A stretch of DNA of 64,000 bases from the NCBI GenBank assembly GCA_020161695.1, contig JAIUOO010000002.1, positions 1 to 64,000 on the forward strand. The letters run 5' to 3'. Below the pieces are notes generated by a model. The model saw nothing but the letters and a program-made list of their open reading frames with translations. It was not told the origin of the DNA and searched no databases. Positions within the stretch are counted from its first letter, which is position 1; the number at the start of each line of letters is the position of its first letter. The DNA comes from Pseudomonadota bacterium (GTDB lineage: Bacteria > Pseudomonadota > Alphaproteobacteria > Rhizobiales > Phreatobacteraceae). Below are positions 50,758-58,722 of the stretch, one piece after another. Position numbers and translations under genes: made by a program.

Positions 50758-51663
50758 TCAGTTCGTGACATCGGCGCCGCGGCGGCCTGTCGCGATGACA
50801 TAGACGAAGAGCATCACGAGCATGACGCTCATGACCATCATCGCCAGGGCCGAACCGAAGGGCCAGTTGCGGGCAGAGAGGAACTGCTGCTCGATGAGAT
50901 TGCCCAGCATCATCACCTTGGCGCCGCCGAGCACCGCGGGAACGACGAAATTTCCAAGTGCCGGGATGAAGACGATGATTGCCCCACCAGCAATGCCGGG
51001 GGAAGTCAGCGGCAGGATGATCCGCAAGAAGGTGCGGATGGGCCCGGCACCGAGATCGAGCGATGCACGCACCAGCGTCCAGTCGAGCTTTTCGACGCTG
51101 GCATAGACCGGCATGAACATGAACGGGATGAAGATGTAGACCATTCCAAGCACGATCGCGCCGTCGGTGTAGATCAGTTCAAGCGGGCGATCGATGACGC
51201 CGGTCGCCAACAACATCTCGTTGACGATGCCGGTCTGGCGCAGGATGAGGACCCAGATGAACAGGCGCACGATCAGGCTTGCGAAGAAAGGCAGCGTGAT
51301 CAGGAACAGGCAGAAATTCTTCGAGCGTTCCGACAGCCGGGCGATGCAGAAGGCGGCAGGATAGCAGACGAGCAACGTGGCAATGACCGTGAACGCCGCG
51401 ATCTTGAGCGAACGAAGGAAAATGGAGATGTAGACCGGGTCGAAGTCCTCGAAGGCCGGGTCAGCGAAGCCGAGGATCCGGCCATAGTTGTGCGGATAGA
51501 AGACCCATTCCACGCCACCATAAAGGCCGGGCGCCAGGAAGCTGGTGGCGATCATGATCGCAAGTGGGCCAAGGAAGAACACGGCGAAGAACAACGATAC
51601 GGGCGTCAACAGCAGGGCAAGTTGCATCCGACGCCGGCTGGCTGGCGAGAGGTCAGATGCCAT
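50758..51663 (-). CDS. ABC transporter permease, PotB/PotH-like
   Basis: 301-aa inner-membrane permease of the spermidine/putrescine family. Start ATG 51663 (MASDLSPASRRRMQLALLLT) is preceded by AGGTG and overlaps the end of the ATPase gene by 11 bp; the longer in-frame extension to 51855 is antisense-like and rejected. EAA loop around LVRASLDLGAGPIRTFLRII (about residues 195-214). Pairs with the second permease to form the channel. Confidence 0.93.
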   Translation of the reverse strand: MASDLSPASRRRMQLALLLTPVSLFFAVFFLGPLAIMIATSFLAPGLYGGVEWVFYPHNYGRILGFADPAFEDFDPVYISIFLRSLKIAAFTVIATLLVCYPAAFCIARLSERSKNFCLFLITLPFFASLIVRLFIWVLILRQTGIVNEMLLATGVIDRPLELIYTDGAIVLGMVYIFIPFMFMPVYASVEKLDWTLVRASLDLGAGPIRTFLRIILPLTSPGIAGGAIIVFIPALGNFVVPAVLGGAKVMMLGNLIEQQFLSARNWPFGSALAMMVMSVMLVMLFVYVIATGRRGADVTN

Positions 51664-52747
51664 CGGTGTCGCACCTGATGAGATGGACGGCTGCCGGGTC
51701 ATAGGACAGCCGGGCCCTGCGAGCCTGCTCGATCTCGCCGATGAAGCGGCGCCTGCTTGCCGGAATTTCCGCAATGACCTTGTGGCCCACTGCCGTGCGG
51801 CCGAACAACTCGAACGATGAGCCGACGAAGACAATCTGCTCGACGTCAACGTCAAGGTAAGGACAGGCCTCGCCCTCCTCCGCTATGAAAAACTGTTCGG
51901 GGCGGATGAGTGCCTGGGCCGCGCCAGAGACGCTTGCGGGCGAAGGCAGGTAGCGGACCGACACACCCTCGCTCGTCACCAGGCGCCCGTTGTCGAGCTG
52001 ACCCTCAAACAGATTGCTGGCCCCGACGAAAGTGGCCACGAAGCCGTTTGCGGGGTGATCGTAAATGTTCCGCGGGGTGTCGAGCTGCTGGATTCGTCCG
52101 CCCGACAGCACCGCCACGCGATCCGACATCGTGAGCGCTTCCTGCTGGTCGTGGGTGACGAAAATAAAGGAGATGCCGAGCTCGCTTTGCAGTGCCTTGA
52201 GCTCGATCTGCATCGCCTGACGCAAGTTCTTGTCGAGAGCGGAAAGCGGCTCGTCGAGAAGCAGCAATTTGGGGCGGGCAACGATGGCACGGGCAAGCGC
52301 CACGCGCTGTTGCTGGCCACCGGAAAGCTGACGCGGACGGCGGCCTTCCATGCCGGCAAGCCCGACCATGTCGAGCACTGCTGCGACCTGTTTCATCCGC
52401 TCGGATCTGGCGACGCCCGCTACCTCCAGTGCATAGCCGGTGTTCTCGCCGACAGTCATGTGTGGGAAGAGCGCGTAGCTCTGGAAGACCGTGTTGACGG
52501 GCCTGCGGTAGGGCGGACGGGCGGTCATGTCCACGCCATCGATGAGGATGCGCCCGGCATCAAGCTCGACAAAGCCGCTGATCGCTTGAAGCAGGGTTGT
52601 CTTGCCACAGCCTGATGGGCCGAGAAGGGTCAGGAACTCGTTTCGGTCGACATCGAGGTCGAGCGCATCGAGCGCTGTTACGCTCAGGCCTTCGGGCGTG
52701 GGAAAGGTCTTTGCCGCCCCCTCAAGCCGGACAATGGAATCTCGCAT
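51653..52747 (-). CDS. ABC transporter ATPase, PotA-like
   Basis: 364-aa ATPase of the polyamine/opine/Fe family with a C-terminal TOBE regulatory domain (about 280-355). Walker A GPSGCGKTT (residues 43-51), Q-loop VFQSYALFPHMTV, signature LSGGQQQR, Walker B LLLLDEPLSALD and switch His FVTHDQQEA are intact. First gene of the minus-strand operon ATPase-permease-permease-DmpA; the binding-protein gene is divergent across 152 bp. Confidence 0.94.
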   Translation of the reverse strand: MRDSIVRLEGAAKTFPTPEGLSVTALDALDLDVDRNEFLTLLGPSGCGKTTLLQAISGFVELDAGRILIDGVDMTARPPYRRPVNTVFQSYALFPHMTVGENTGYALEVAGVARSERMKQVAAVLDMVGLAGMEGRRPRQLSGGQQQRVALARAIVARPKLLLLDEPLSALDKNLRQAMQIELKALQSELGISFIFVTHDQQEALTMSDRVAVLSGGRIQQLDTPRNIYDHPANGFVATFVGASNLFEGQLDNGRLVTSEGVSVRYLPSPASVSGAAQALIRPEQFFIAEEGEACPYLDVDVEQIVFVGSSFELFGRTAVGHKVIAEIPASRRRFIGEIEQARRARLSYDPAAVHLIRCDTDGI

Positions 52748-52764
52748 TCGTCGTTCCCCGAATT

Positions 52765-52778
52765 GTTATCTAAATAAC
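52765..52778. promoter_or_regulatory. Palindrome in the divergent ABC promoter region
   Basis: GTTAT-CTAA-ATAAC (52765-52778) lies in the AT-rich gap between the divergent ATPase and binding-protein genes, 18 bp before the ATPase start. A candidate operator for the RpiR regulator encoded at 54014 (inference). Confidence 0.35.
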
Positions 52779-52899
52779 GCTTGTGCGATTGAGAGATTTG
52801 GATACCATTTATTCACCCAAGTCAACGGCCACGAGAAGCCGCAACCGGGAGCCGCGAAGACGAACCTTCGAAGGGCGAAAACCAACAGAGGAGAATCCG

Positions 52900-53976
52900 A
52901 TGAACATCATTTTCCGCACAGTCCTGGGCGCAGGGGGCGGCAGGCTGGGGGCACTGTTAGCTGCGGCTTCATTTGCGGCAGCTATTTCGACGGCAGCACC
53001 GGCCACTGCTGCCGAACTCAACATTTACAACTGGGGCGAATACATCAATCCGGCGGTTCTGAAGAAGTTCGAGGACGAGACCCAGATCAAGGTCAACCTG
53101 TCCACTTATTCTTCGAACGAGGAAATGCTGGCCAAGATCCAGGGCGGCGCCACCGGCTACGACATCGTCTTCCCATCGGTCCACATGCAAGACATCATGG
53201 CCAAGCTCGATCTACTCGAGAAGACCGACATAAACACCTATGAGGGCTTCAAGAACATCGACCCTTCGTTCATGCGCGCCAAGAGCGACCCCAAAGGCGA
53301 GTACTGTCTGCCTTACGCATTCGGTTCGGTCGGCATTTTCTACAACCGCAAGATCCTCGGTAAGGATATCACCGGCTGGAAGGATCTGATCGCAACCGTC
53401 GAAGCCAAGGGCCTGAAGTTCACGCTGCTCGACGACATGCGCGAGGTTCTGGCCGTGGGCCTGATCCTCAACGGGCACAAGGTGAACTCAACCGACCCGG
53501 CGGAACTGCAGCAGGCCGCCGATACCATCATCGCCATGAAGCCCGATGTGGCCGCCTTCACCTATGACACACGGCCCATGGTGCAATCAGGTGACGTTGC
53601 TGCAGGACACTTTTTCGTTGGCGCCATGGTTGACGTGTTCGGCAACACTGCCGACCTCGGCTATGTCATCCCGGAAGAAGGCGCCACCATGTACCAGGAG
53701 GACATCTGCGTCCTCAAGAGCGCACCCAACAAGGACAATGCGATCAAGTTCCTTCAGTTCTACACACGCCCAGAGATTGCAGCGCTCAACGTCTCCCAAC
53801 AGACCAACGGCACGGCGAACGTTCCGGCGCGACAATTGACCCCCGACAACATCAAGAATAGCAAGGAGATCAACCCGTCACCCGAGACGATGCAGCGGCT
53901 CCAGATCTTCGAGGACCTGGGGCCTGGCCTGCGCCAGCTGGATCGCGTCTGGACCAAGGTTAAGACAGCGCAGTAG
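52900..53976 (+). CDS. ABC transporter periplasmic binding protein, PotD/PotF-like
   Basis: 358-aa exported binding protein. Signal peptide to about residue 38 (LLAAASFAAAISTAAPATAA); the mature protein starts ELNIYNWGEYINPAVLKKFED, the classic polyamine-binding-protein opening, and includes VFPSVHMQDIMAKLDLLEK and VGIFYNRKILG. Start 52900 follows GAGGAG; the earlier in-frame start is rejected. It is divergent from its ATPase/permease genes. Ligand could be putrescine, spermidine or, given the DmpA partner, a short peptide or aminoacyl compound. Confidence 0.93.
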   Translation: MNIIFRTVLGAGGGRLGALLAAASFAAAISTAAPATAAELNIYNWGEYINPAVLKKFEDETQIKVNLSTYSSNEEMLAKIQGGATGYDIVFPSVHMQDIMAKLDLLEKTDINTYEGFKNIDPSFMRAKSDPKGEYCLPYAFGSVGIFYNRKILGKDITGWKDLIATVEAKGLKFTLLDDMREVLAVGLILNGHKVNSTDPAELQQAADTIIAMKPDVAAFTYDTRPMVQSGDVAAGHFFVGAMVDVFGNTADLGYVIPEEGATMYQEDICVLKSAPNKDNAIKFLQFYTRPEIAALNVSQQTNGTANVPARQLTPDNIKNSKEINPSPETMQRLQIFEDLGPGLRQLDRVWTKVKTAQ

Positions 53977-54013
53977 TTCAGACTTGCCCGTGCGGCGGCT
54001 GGCCGGAGAGGAT

Positions 54014-54868
54014 ATGGCGCAACGAATCCTGAAGCTCGTTCAAAGCGAGGAACTGAGACGATCCAAGTCCGACAAGCTGATTGCGAACTACATTGAACGC
54101 AATCTGGGCGAAATCCCGTTCGAGACGGCGCGCTCCATCGCAACCCGCCTCGAACTGTCGCCGATGACGGTCGGTCGCTATCTCAGACGCATGGGCTTTG
54201 ACGGACTGGACCAGTTGAAGAATGAGCTCCGGCGCGGCAGCTCCAATCCCGCCTGGCAGGTGAAGGGTCCCGTCGACCGCCTCAGGGAAGACATCCGCGA
54301 AGGCAAGCTGCTGGCCGGGCTGATCCAGCAGCAAATAGACAATCTTGGCCGAATCTACGAGCTGGCCGCGGCTCCGGAGTGGCAACAGACGATCGATGCA
54401 CTGGTTTCGGCAAGCGAGGTCTATGTTGCGGCGTACCAGAACGTCCGCGGCATCGCCCAGTATTTTGCTAGCCAGCTGTCCTATACGCGGCCGCGTGTGC
54501 AATTTGTCGACGGACTGAACGGCACCTATTCCGAATTGCTCGACGGCTCGGTTGAAGGGCGCGTGCTGTTCCTGCACGACGTCAGACGCTTTGCCGCCAA
54601 GGCGCGCCCGCTTGCCGTCGAGGCACGACGAATGGGCGTTAAGGTCGTGCTGCTGACCGACGAGTTCTGCCCATGGGGACCGGAAGTCTCCGACATCTGC
54701 CTCGTGGTGCCCGGGTCGCACGGTCCGCTCTGGGACGGCTCGGCAACCATCATTGCAGTCATGGATCTGATGCTGAGCAACATCATCGTGCTTCTAGGCG
54801 ATGAAGTCGGCGAACGCGTCGAGCTATTGACCCGACTGCAGAACACGTTCGGCGATTTCGAGGGTTAG
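54014..54868 (+). CDS. MurR/RpiR-family transcriptional regulator
   Basis: 284-aa regulator: N-terminal RpiR HTH (ARSIATRLELSPMTVGRYLRRMGF, about residues 39-62) and a SIS-like C-terminal domain (about 125-270) in which VYVAAYQNVRGIAQYFASQL stands at the sugar-isomerase position. Start ATG 54014 follows GGAGAGG; a TTG 30 bp earlier is possible. It follows the binding-protein gene by 37 bp and is probably co-transcribed with it, so it likely controls the divergent ABC/DmpA locus. Confidence 0.88.
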   Translation: MAQRILKLVQSEELRRSKSDKLIANYIERNLGEIPFETARSIATRLELSPMTVGRYLRRMGFDGLDQLKNELRRGSSNPAWQVKGPVDRLREDIREGKLLAGLIQQQIDNLGRIYELAAAPEWQQTIDALVSASEVYVAAYQNVRGIAQYFASQLSYTRPRVQFVDGLNGTYSELLDGSVEGRVLFLHDVRRFAAKARPLAVEARRMGVKVVLLTDEFCPWGPEVSDICLVVPGSHGPLWDGSATIIAVMDLMLSNIIVLLGDEVGERVELLTRLQNTFGDFEG

Positions 54869-54919
54869 ACGGGAAAATCTGCAGCGAGGTCAGTGCCCGA
54901 TCAGTCCTGTAACGGCCCC

Positions 54920-55543
54920 CTAGACCAGCACCAGTCCCTGCCGCATCGCCGTGGCGATGGCATCGGTGCGGTTGGCGGCATCGAGCTTCACCAGGATCGC
55001 CGCGACGTGGAACTTGGCGGTGTGTACGGAAATGTCGAGATGCCGCGCGATGACTTTGTTCGATGCACCCTCGGCAAGCAGCGCCAGCACCTCCATCTCG
55101 CGCGGCGACAGTCGGATCGCCTCGTGATCCGGCTCACCACCGGCCAAGAGGCCACCATCCGGCCGGCCATCGGTCGAGCCGAGCCTTCCGCCGCGCCCAT
55201 CCAGATCAGAAGGCGCATGATCGACGACATAACCCGCAGCGGCAAGCCGCACGGCCGCCGCTATCAGTGCCGTGCCGGCGTCCCGCGGCAATACCGCCGC
55301 AACAGCCGCTGGTCGGTGCGTCGTTCGGGAGGCGAGCACAATCCGTGCCACACCTTGCGTCGGCGCGCCGCTTTCGGTTTCGTCATCGACGATCGCCACG
55401 TCGACGCGGTCGCCTTCGGCCAGGTCTTCTGCTGTCACCGGCACCAGCCCGTAATCCTCCGACAGGCGATGGGCAAGCTGCTCGCTCGACGCCATGTCGC
55501 CGAGCGCCACCAGAACGAGCAGCCTATGTTGCGTCTCCGGCAT
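54920..55543 (-). CDS. LuxR-type DNA-binding protein with a degenerate receiver-like N-terminus
   Basis: 207-aa protein. The C-terminal LuxR/FixJ helix-turn-helix is clear: LSPREMEVLALLAEGASNKV then ARHLDISVHTAKFHVAAILVKL (residues about 143-190). The N-terminal 130 residues have receiver-like spacing (VDVAIVDDETESG, then VARIVLASR) but are Ala/Gly-rich and lack a convincing phospho-Asp pattern at the usual place, so phosphorylation is doubtful. It starts 17 bp after the stop of the inactive protease homologue and is in its operon. Confidence 0.85.
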   Translation of the reverse strand: MPETQHRLLVLVALGDMASSEQLAHRLSEDYGLVPVTAEDLAEGDRVDVAIVDDETESGAPTQGVARIVLASRTTHRPAAVAAVLPRDAGTALIAAAVRLAAAGYVVDHAPSDLDGRGGRLGSTDGRPDGGLLAGGEPDHEAIRLSPREMEVLALLAEGASNKVIARHLDISVHTAKFHVAAILVKLDAANRTDAIATAMRQGLVLV

Positions 55544-55560
55544 GACAGCACCCGGCCCCT

Positions 55561-56436
55561 CTAGACCAGAGGCTTTTCGCCGATGGTGACCACTACGTCG
55601 CGCGTCTCCCCGCCACGCAGGACCGTCAGCGTCACCACAGTCCCCGCACTGTCCGGCCCCAGCCGATGGATCAGCTCGCGCGGCCCGCGTACCGGCTCCC
55701 CGTTCCAGGTCGTGACGATGTCGCCGAGCGCAATGCCGGCAGCCTTGGCCGGGCCGTCGTCATCGAGCCCCATGACCATGGCGCCCTGCAGCTGACCATG
55801 GTGGATAGGATACAAGCCGGCGCCGAGATAGCCGCGCAGGACGTGGCCTTTCTCGCGCAACGTCGCGACTGTGCGCTCAATCGTCTCGTGAGGGATGACA
55901 AGCGCCCGGCGGCGCGGCCCAAAGAGCAGCATCCCGACCAGTCCGCCACCGGCGTCGAGCACCGGTCCTCCCTCGAACCGAGTGCCCGCCATCACCGCGA
56001 GATTGATGCGGCGGTCGATGGCGCCGCCACGCCGCGAGCGCCATTCCGGTCCGACCTCGGCCACGGTGCCGAAGACCGCCAGAGGCGACGTCCCGTCACG
56101 CCCTGTCGCCACGACGATGTCGCCGGCACGCACCGGCCCGGCCTTCTTGAAGACCGTTCCGACTGCCGCTGTCGCAGGCTTCATAAGGGCTACGCCGGTC
56201 GAAGGATCGCGGCCGATCAATTCGGCCTTCACGCTCTCGCCGCTGGGCAGGGCAAGGTGCAATTCCTCGTCCGGATCGACCGACTCCTCGGCGGCGACGT
56301 AAAGGCCCTCCCCCCAGTGGAAGGCGGTCGCAGTCCTGCCATGATGGGACAAGAAACTCGCCGTCACGGGCGCCGCCTGGCCGGCAATATCGGCAACTGC
56401 ATTGGAAAAGGCTGCAAGATCAAACCTGGTCATCAC
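55561..56436 (-). CDS. HtrA-like protein lacking all three catalytic residues (pseudoprotease) with PDZ domain
   Basis: 291-aa protein with the trypsin-like and PDZ architecture of S1C proteases. Aligned by eye with the intact divergent neighbour, the catalytic His position is Glu51 (GLYVAAEESV), the Asp position is Gly81 (DPSTGVALM) and the Ser of GNSGGP is Glu155 (RFEGGPVLD). The PDZ (about 195-285) is well kept, with LRGYLGAGLYPI at the carboxylate-binding loop and DDGPAKAAGIALGDIV. No signal peptide. Expected to bind, not cut, proteins or peptides, perhaps modulating the active protease or the LuxR-type protein encoded next. Confidence 0.88.
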   Translation of the reverse strand: MMTRFDLAAFSNAVADIAGQAAPVTASFLSHHGRTATAFHWGEGLYVAAEESVDPDEELHLALPSGESVKAELIGRDPSTGVALMKPATAAVGTVFKKAGPVRAGDIVVATGRDGTSPLAVFGTVAEVGPEWRSRRGGAIDRRINLAVMAGTRFEGGPVLDAGGGLVGMLLFGPRRRALVIPHETIERTVATLREKGHVLRGYLGAGLYPIHHGQLQGAMVMGLDDDGPAKAAGIALGDIVTTWNGEPVRGPRELIHRLGPDSAGTVVTLTVLRGGETRDVVVTIGEKPLV

Positions 56437-56613
56437 GCGCTCCTGGGTTAGCCCGATAGGGGCTTTCTGAACCCGGATATTGCCACGCCGTATCGCACTT
56501 CCAACTCGCCGAACGGCTAGGAACCTGGGGCACTAGCCATCCGGTCAGGTCGCGCTGCGTCGACGCGCACAGCACATATAGGCATCGATTGTGCGACTGA
56601 CACGGAGGCCCCC

Positions 56614-57570
56614 ATGGCCCTGCCTGCGACCGACCAGCTTCCGCATGATGGCGGCCTGCTTGACGCCTACTCTTCCACCGTCGCCGACGCAGTTGACCGC
56701 ATCGGCCCCGCCGTCTGCCGTATCGGTCCCCATGCCGAGGGCAAGGCCGGCGGCCAGGGTTCGGGCTTCGTCATCTCGCCGGACGGGTTGATTGTCACCA
56801 ACTTCCACGTCGTCGGCGAGGCGCGTACCTTGCTTGTCGCAATGCCCGACGGCACTTCAGTAGAAGGGCGTGTCCTTGGCAGCGATGCCGATACCGACAT
56901 TGCCCTGGTGCGTGCCGACGGACATTTTCCCGACATCGCTCCGCTCGGAGATTCCAAGCGCCTGCGCCGCGGCCAGATCGCCATCGCCATCGGCAACCCG
57001 CTCGGCTTTGAATGGACGGTGACGGCCGGCGTGGTGTCGGCCTTGGGCCGGTCGATGCGCGCCGTGAGCGGCCGGCTCATCGATGACGTGATCCAGACCG
57101 ACGCGGCGCTCAACCCGGGCAACTCAGGTGGCCCGCTGGTGTCGTCGGCCGGCGAGGTGATCGGCGTCAACACCGCCACGATCCGTGGTGCGCAGGGCAT
57201 CGCCTTCGCCGTCGCCTCGAATACGGCCAATTTCGTCATTGCGGAAATCATCCGCTTCGGGCGCGTACGCCGCGCCTTTATCGGCGTGTCGGCCGACACG
57301 GTCGCCCTGCCGCGCCGCACGGCGCTGGCCGCGCAGGTTACCAGCCGCACGGCAGTGCGCTTGCGCTCGGTCGAAACAGGCGGACCGGCCGCGAAAGCCG
57401 GGCTGAAGGAAGGCGACATTATCGTCGCCATCGACGGTCGCGCCGTTGGCGGCGTCGACGATCTGGTGCGGATGCTGGACGCCGAAAAGATCGGCAGGGA
57501 AACGACGTTTGCCGTGGTCGGCCGCACCGGAATCGTCCAGGTGGTTGTCACGCCGGCGGCGCGCTCCTGA
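56614..57570 (+). CDS. S1C (HtrA/DegP-like) serine protease with PDZ domain
   Basis: 318-aa protease with intact triad: His65 (IVTNFHVVGE), Asp95 (DADTDIALV) and Ser171 (NPGNSGGPLVSS). One C-terminal PDZ domain (about 225-315). Unusually for HtrA-type enzymes there is no signal peptide or membrane anchor at the N-terminus (MALPATDQLPHDGG), so it appears cytoplasmic. ATG 56614 follows GGAGG. Divergent (177 bp) from the inactive homologue and LuxR-type gene; convergent with mnhG. Confidence 0.9.
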   Translation: MALPATDQLPHDGGLLDAYSSTVADAVDRIGPAVCRIGPHAEGKAGGQGSGFVISPDGLIVTNFHVVGEARTLLVAMPDGTSVEGRVLGSDADTDIALVRADGHFPDIAPLGDSKRLRRGQIAIAIGNPLGFEWTVTAGVVSALGRSMRAVSGRLIDDVIQTDAALNPGNSGGPLVSSAGEVIGVNTATIRGAQGIAFAVASNTANFVIAEIIRFGRVRRAFIGVSADTVALPRRTALAAQVTSRTAVRLRSVETGGPAAKAGLKEGDIIVAIDGRAVGGVDDLVRMLDAEKIGRETTFAVVGRTGIVQVVVTPAARS

Positions 57571-57596
57571 CACGAAGGCCCGCGGCCTCGCTACAC

Positions 57597-57968
57597 TTAG
57601 GTCGGTCTGTCGCCCGGATCCTCGAGAAGATCCGGAGCCGCTGCCGAAGCGATTTCAGATCGCTCCCGATAGAGTGTGGCGCGAGCGAGCAGCATCAGCG
57701 TTACCGGAGTGGTGATGCTCACAAATACGCCGATCAGCAGTTCCGGAAAGACAAGACGCGAACCGAGAACCGAAAAGAGCAGTGAGGACGCCAGCACGAT
57801 GGCGCCGGTGCCCCAGCTCGTGCCCAGCGTAGGCGCATGCACCCTCTCGAAAAAGGTGCGGAAGCGCAGCGTGCCAATCGCGCCGATCAAGGTCAGGCTG
57901 GCGCCCACCAGAACCAGGAACGCCGTCAGCAGCGCGGCCCAGGCGGGAAGTGCCTCGGCATGGGTCAT
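57597..57968 (-). CDS. mnhG: Mrp-type Na+/H+ antiporter subunit G
   Basis: 123-aa membrane subunit with three hydrophobic helices (ALLTAFLVLVGASLTLIGAIG and later SLLFSVLGSRLVFPELLIGVFV; positions 10-30, 62-83). MnhG/PhaG motif TLRFRTFFERVHAPTLGTS is clear. Start 57968 overlaps mnhF by 4 bp. Last gene of the antiporter operon. Confidence 0.94.
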   Translation of the reverse strand: MTHAEALPAWAALLTAFLVLVGASLTLIGAIGTLRFRTFFERVHAPTLGTSWGTGAIVLASSLLFSVLGSRLVFPELLIGVFVSITTPVTLMLLARATLYRERSEIASAAAPDLLEDPGDRPT

Positions 57969-58246
57969 TCGATCACCTCGCCGCGCATGAGGAATTTGGC
58001 GAAGGCGACCGTCGAGATGAAGCCGAGAAGGCTGATCACCAGCGCCGCCTCGAAATAGAGCGAGCTGCCCGTTCGAATGCCAAAGGTCAGCACCAGGAGC
58101 ATCGCATTGACATAAAGCGCATCGAGGCAAAGCACGCGATCCTGCGCGCGCGGCCCGCGGATGAGCCGGTATGTGTTGCATGCCATGGCAACCACCAGCA
58201 TGAGCTGCGCGATGGTTACGGACCAGACGAGGATGGTCGCACTCAT
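57965..58246 (-). CDS. mnhF: Mrp-type Na+/H+ antiporter subunit F
   Basis: 93-aa membrane subunit with three helices; the family segment RLIRGPRAQDRVLCLDALYVN (residues about 26-46) contains the conserved Asp. ATG 58246 overlaps the mnhE stop (ATGA); a longer in-frame start at 58300 falls inside mnhE and is rejected. Coupled on both sides. Confidence 0.94.
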   Translation of the reverse strand: MSATILVWSVTIAQLMLVVAMACNTYRLIRGPRAQDRVLCLDALYVNAMLLVLTFGIRTGSSLYFEAALVISLLGFISTVAFAKFLMRGEVIE

Positions 58247-58722
58247 TCGAAAATCTCCCGCAGCGTCGCCTCGTAACGGTTCTTGATCAGGTCGATCCAC
58301 TCCTGCCGCTCGACCAGGTCGAGAACATGGATGAGCAACTCGCCGGTGGCCGAGTCATATTCGACCCAGGCAGTGCCGGGTGTGCTTGTGACGATACAGG
58401 CAAGGACTGCCAGTCCAGTCTGATCGCGCAGCTCGAGCGGGATCGACACGAACCCCGGGCTGCGCGCACGCCGTCTCAGGATGACCGAGGCCACGGCGAA
58501 GTTGGACTTCGCGATGTCGATCAGGACGATGCCGCAAAGCCACGGAATGAGCTGCCAGCGCCGCAGCCTCGGCTTTGAAGGCTCAAGTGCGGTCATGGCG
58601 CGCGATGCACCGGCAGCCACGACAGCTCCCAGGAGCAGGTGCCCGAGCGAGAATGAATTCAATAGCATCCACACGACGGTCAGCGCGGCGGTGAGAACCG
58701 GATATGGCAGGATATTTCTCAT
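58243..58722 (-). CDS. mnhE: Mrp-type Na+/H+ antiporter subunit E
   Basis: 159-aa subunit with two N-terminal helices and a soluble C-terminal domain. MnhE features: WMLLNSFSLGHLLLGAVVA and the IVTSTPGTAWVEYD segment with the conserved STPGT. Four-base overlap with mnhD and mnhF. MnhE supports assembly of the complex. Confidence 0.94.
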   Translation of the reverse strand: MRNILPYPVLTAALTVVWMLLNSFSLGHLLLGAVVAAGASRAMTALEPSKPRLRRWQLIPWLCGIVLIDIAKSNFAVASVILRRRARSPGFVSIPLELRDQTGLAVLACIVTSTPGTAWVEYDSATGELLIHVLDLVERQEWIDLIKNRYEATLREIFE

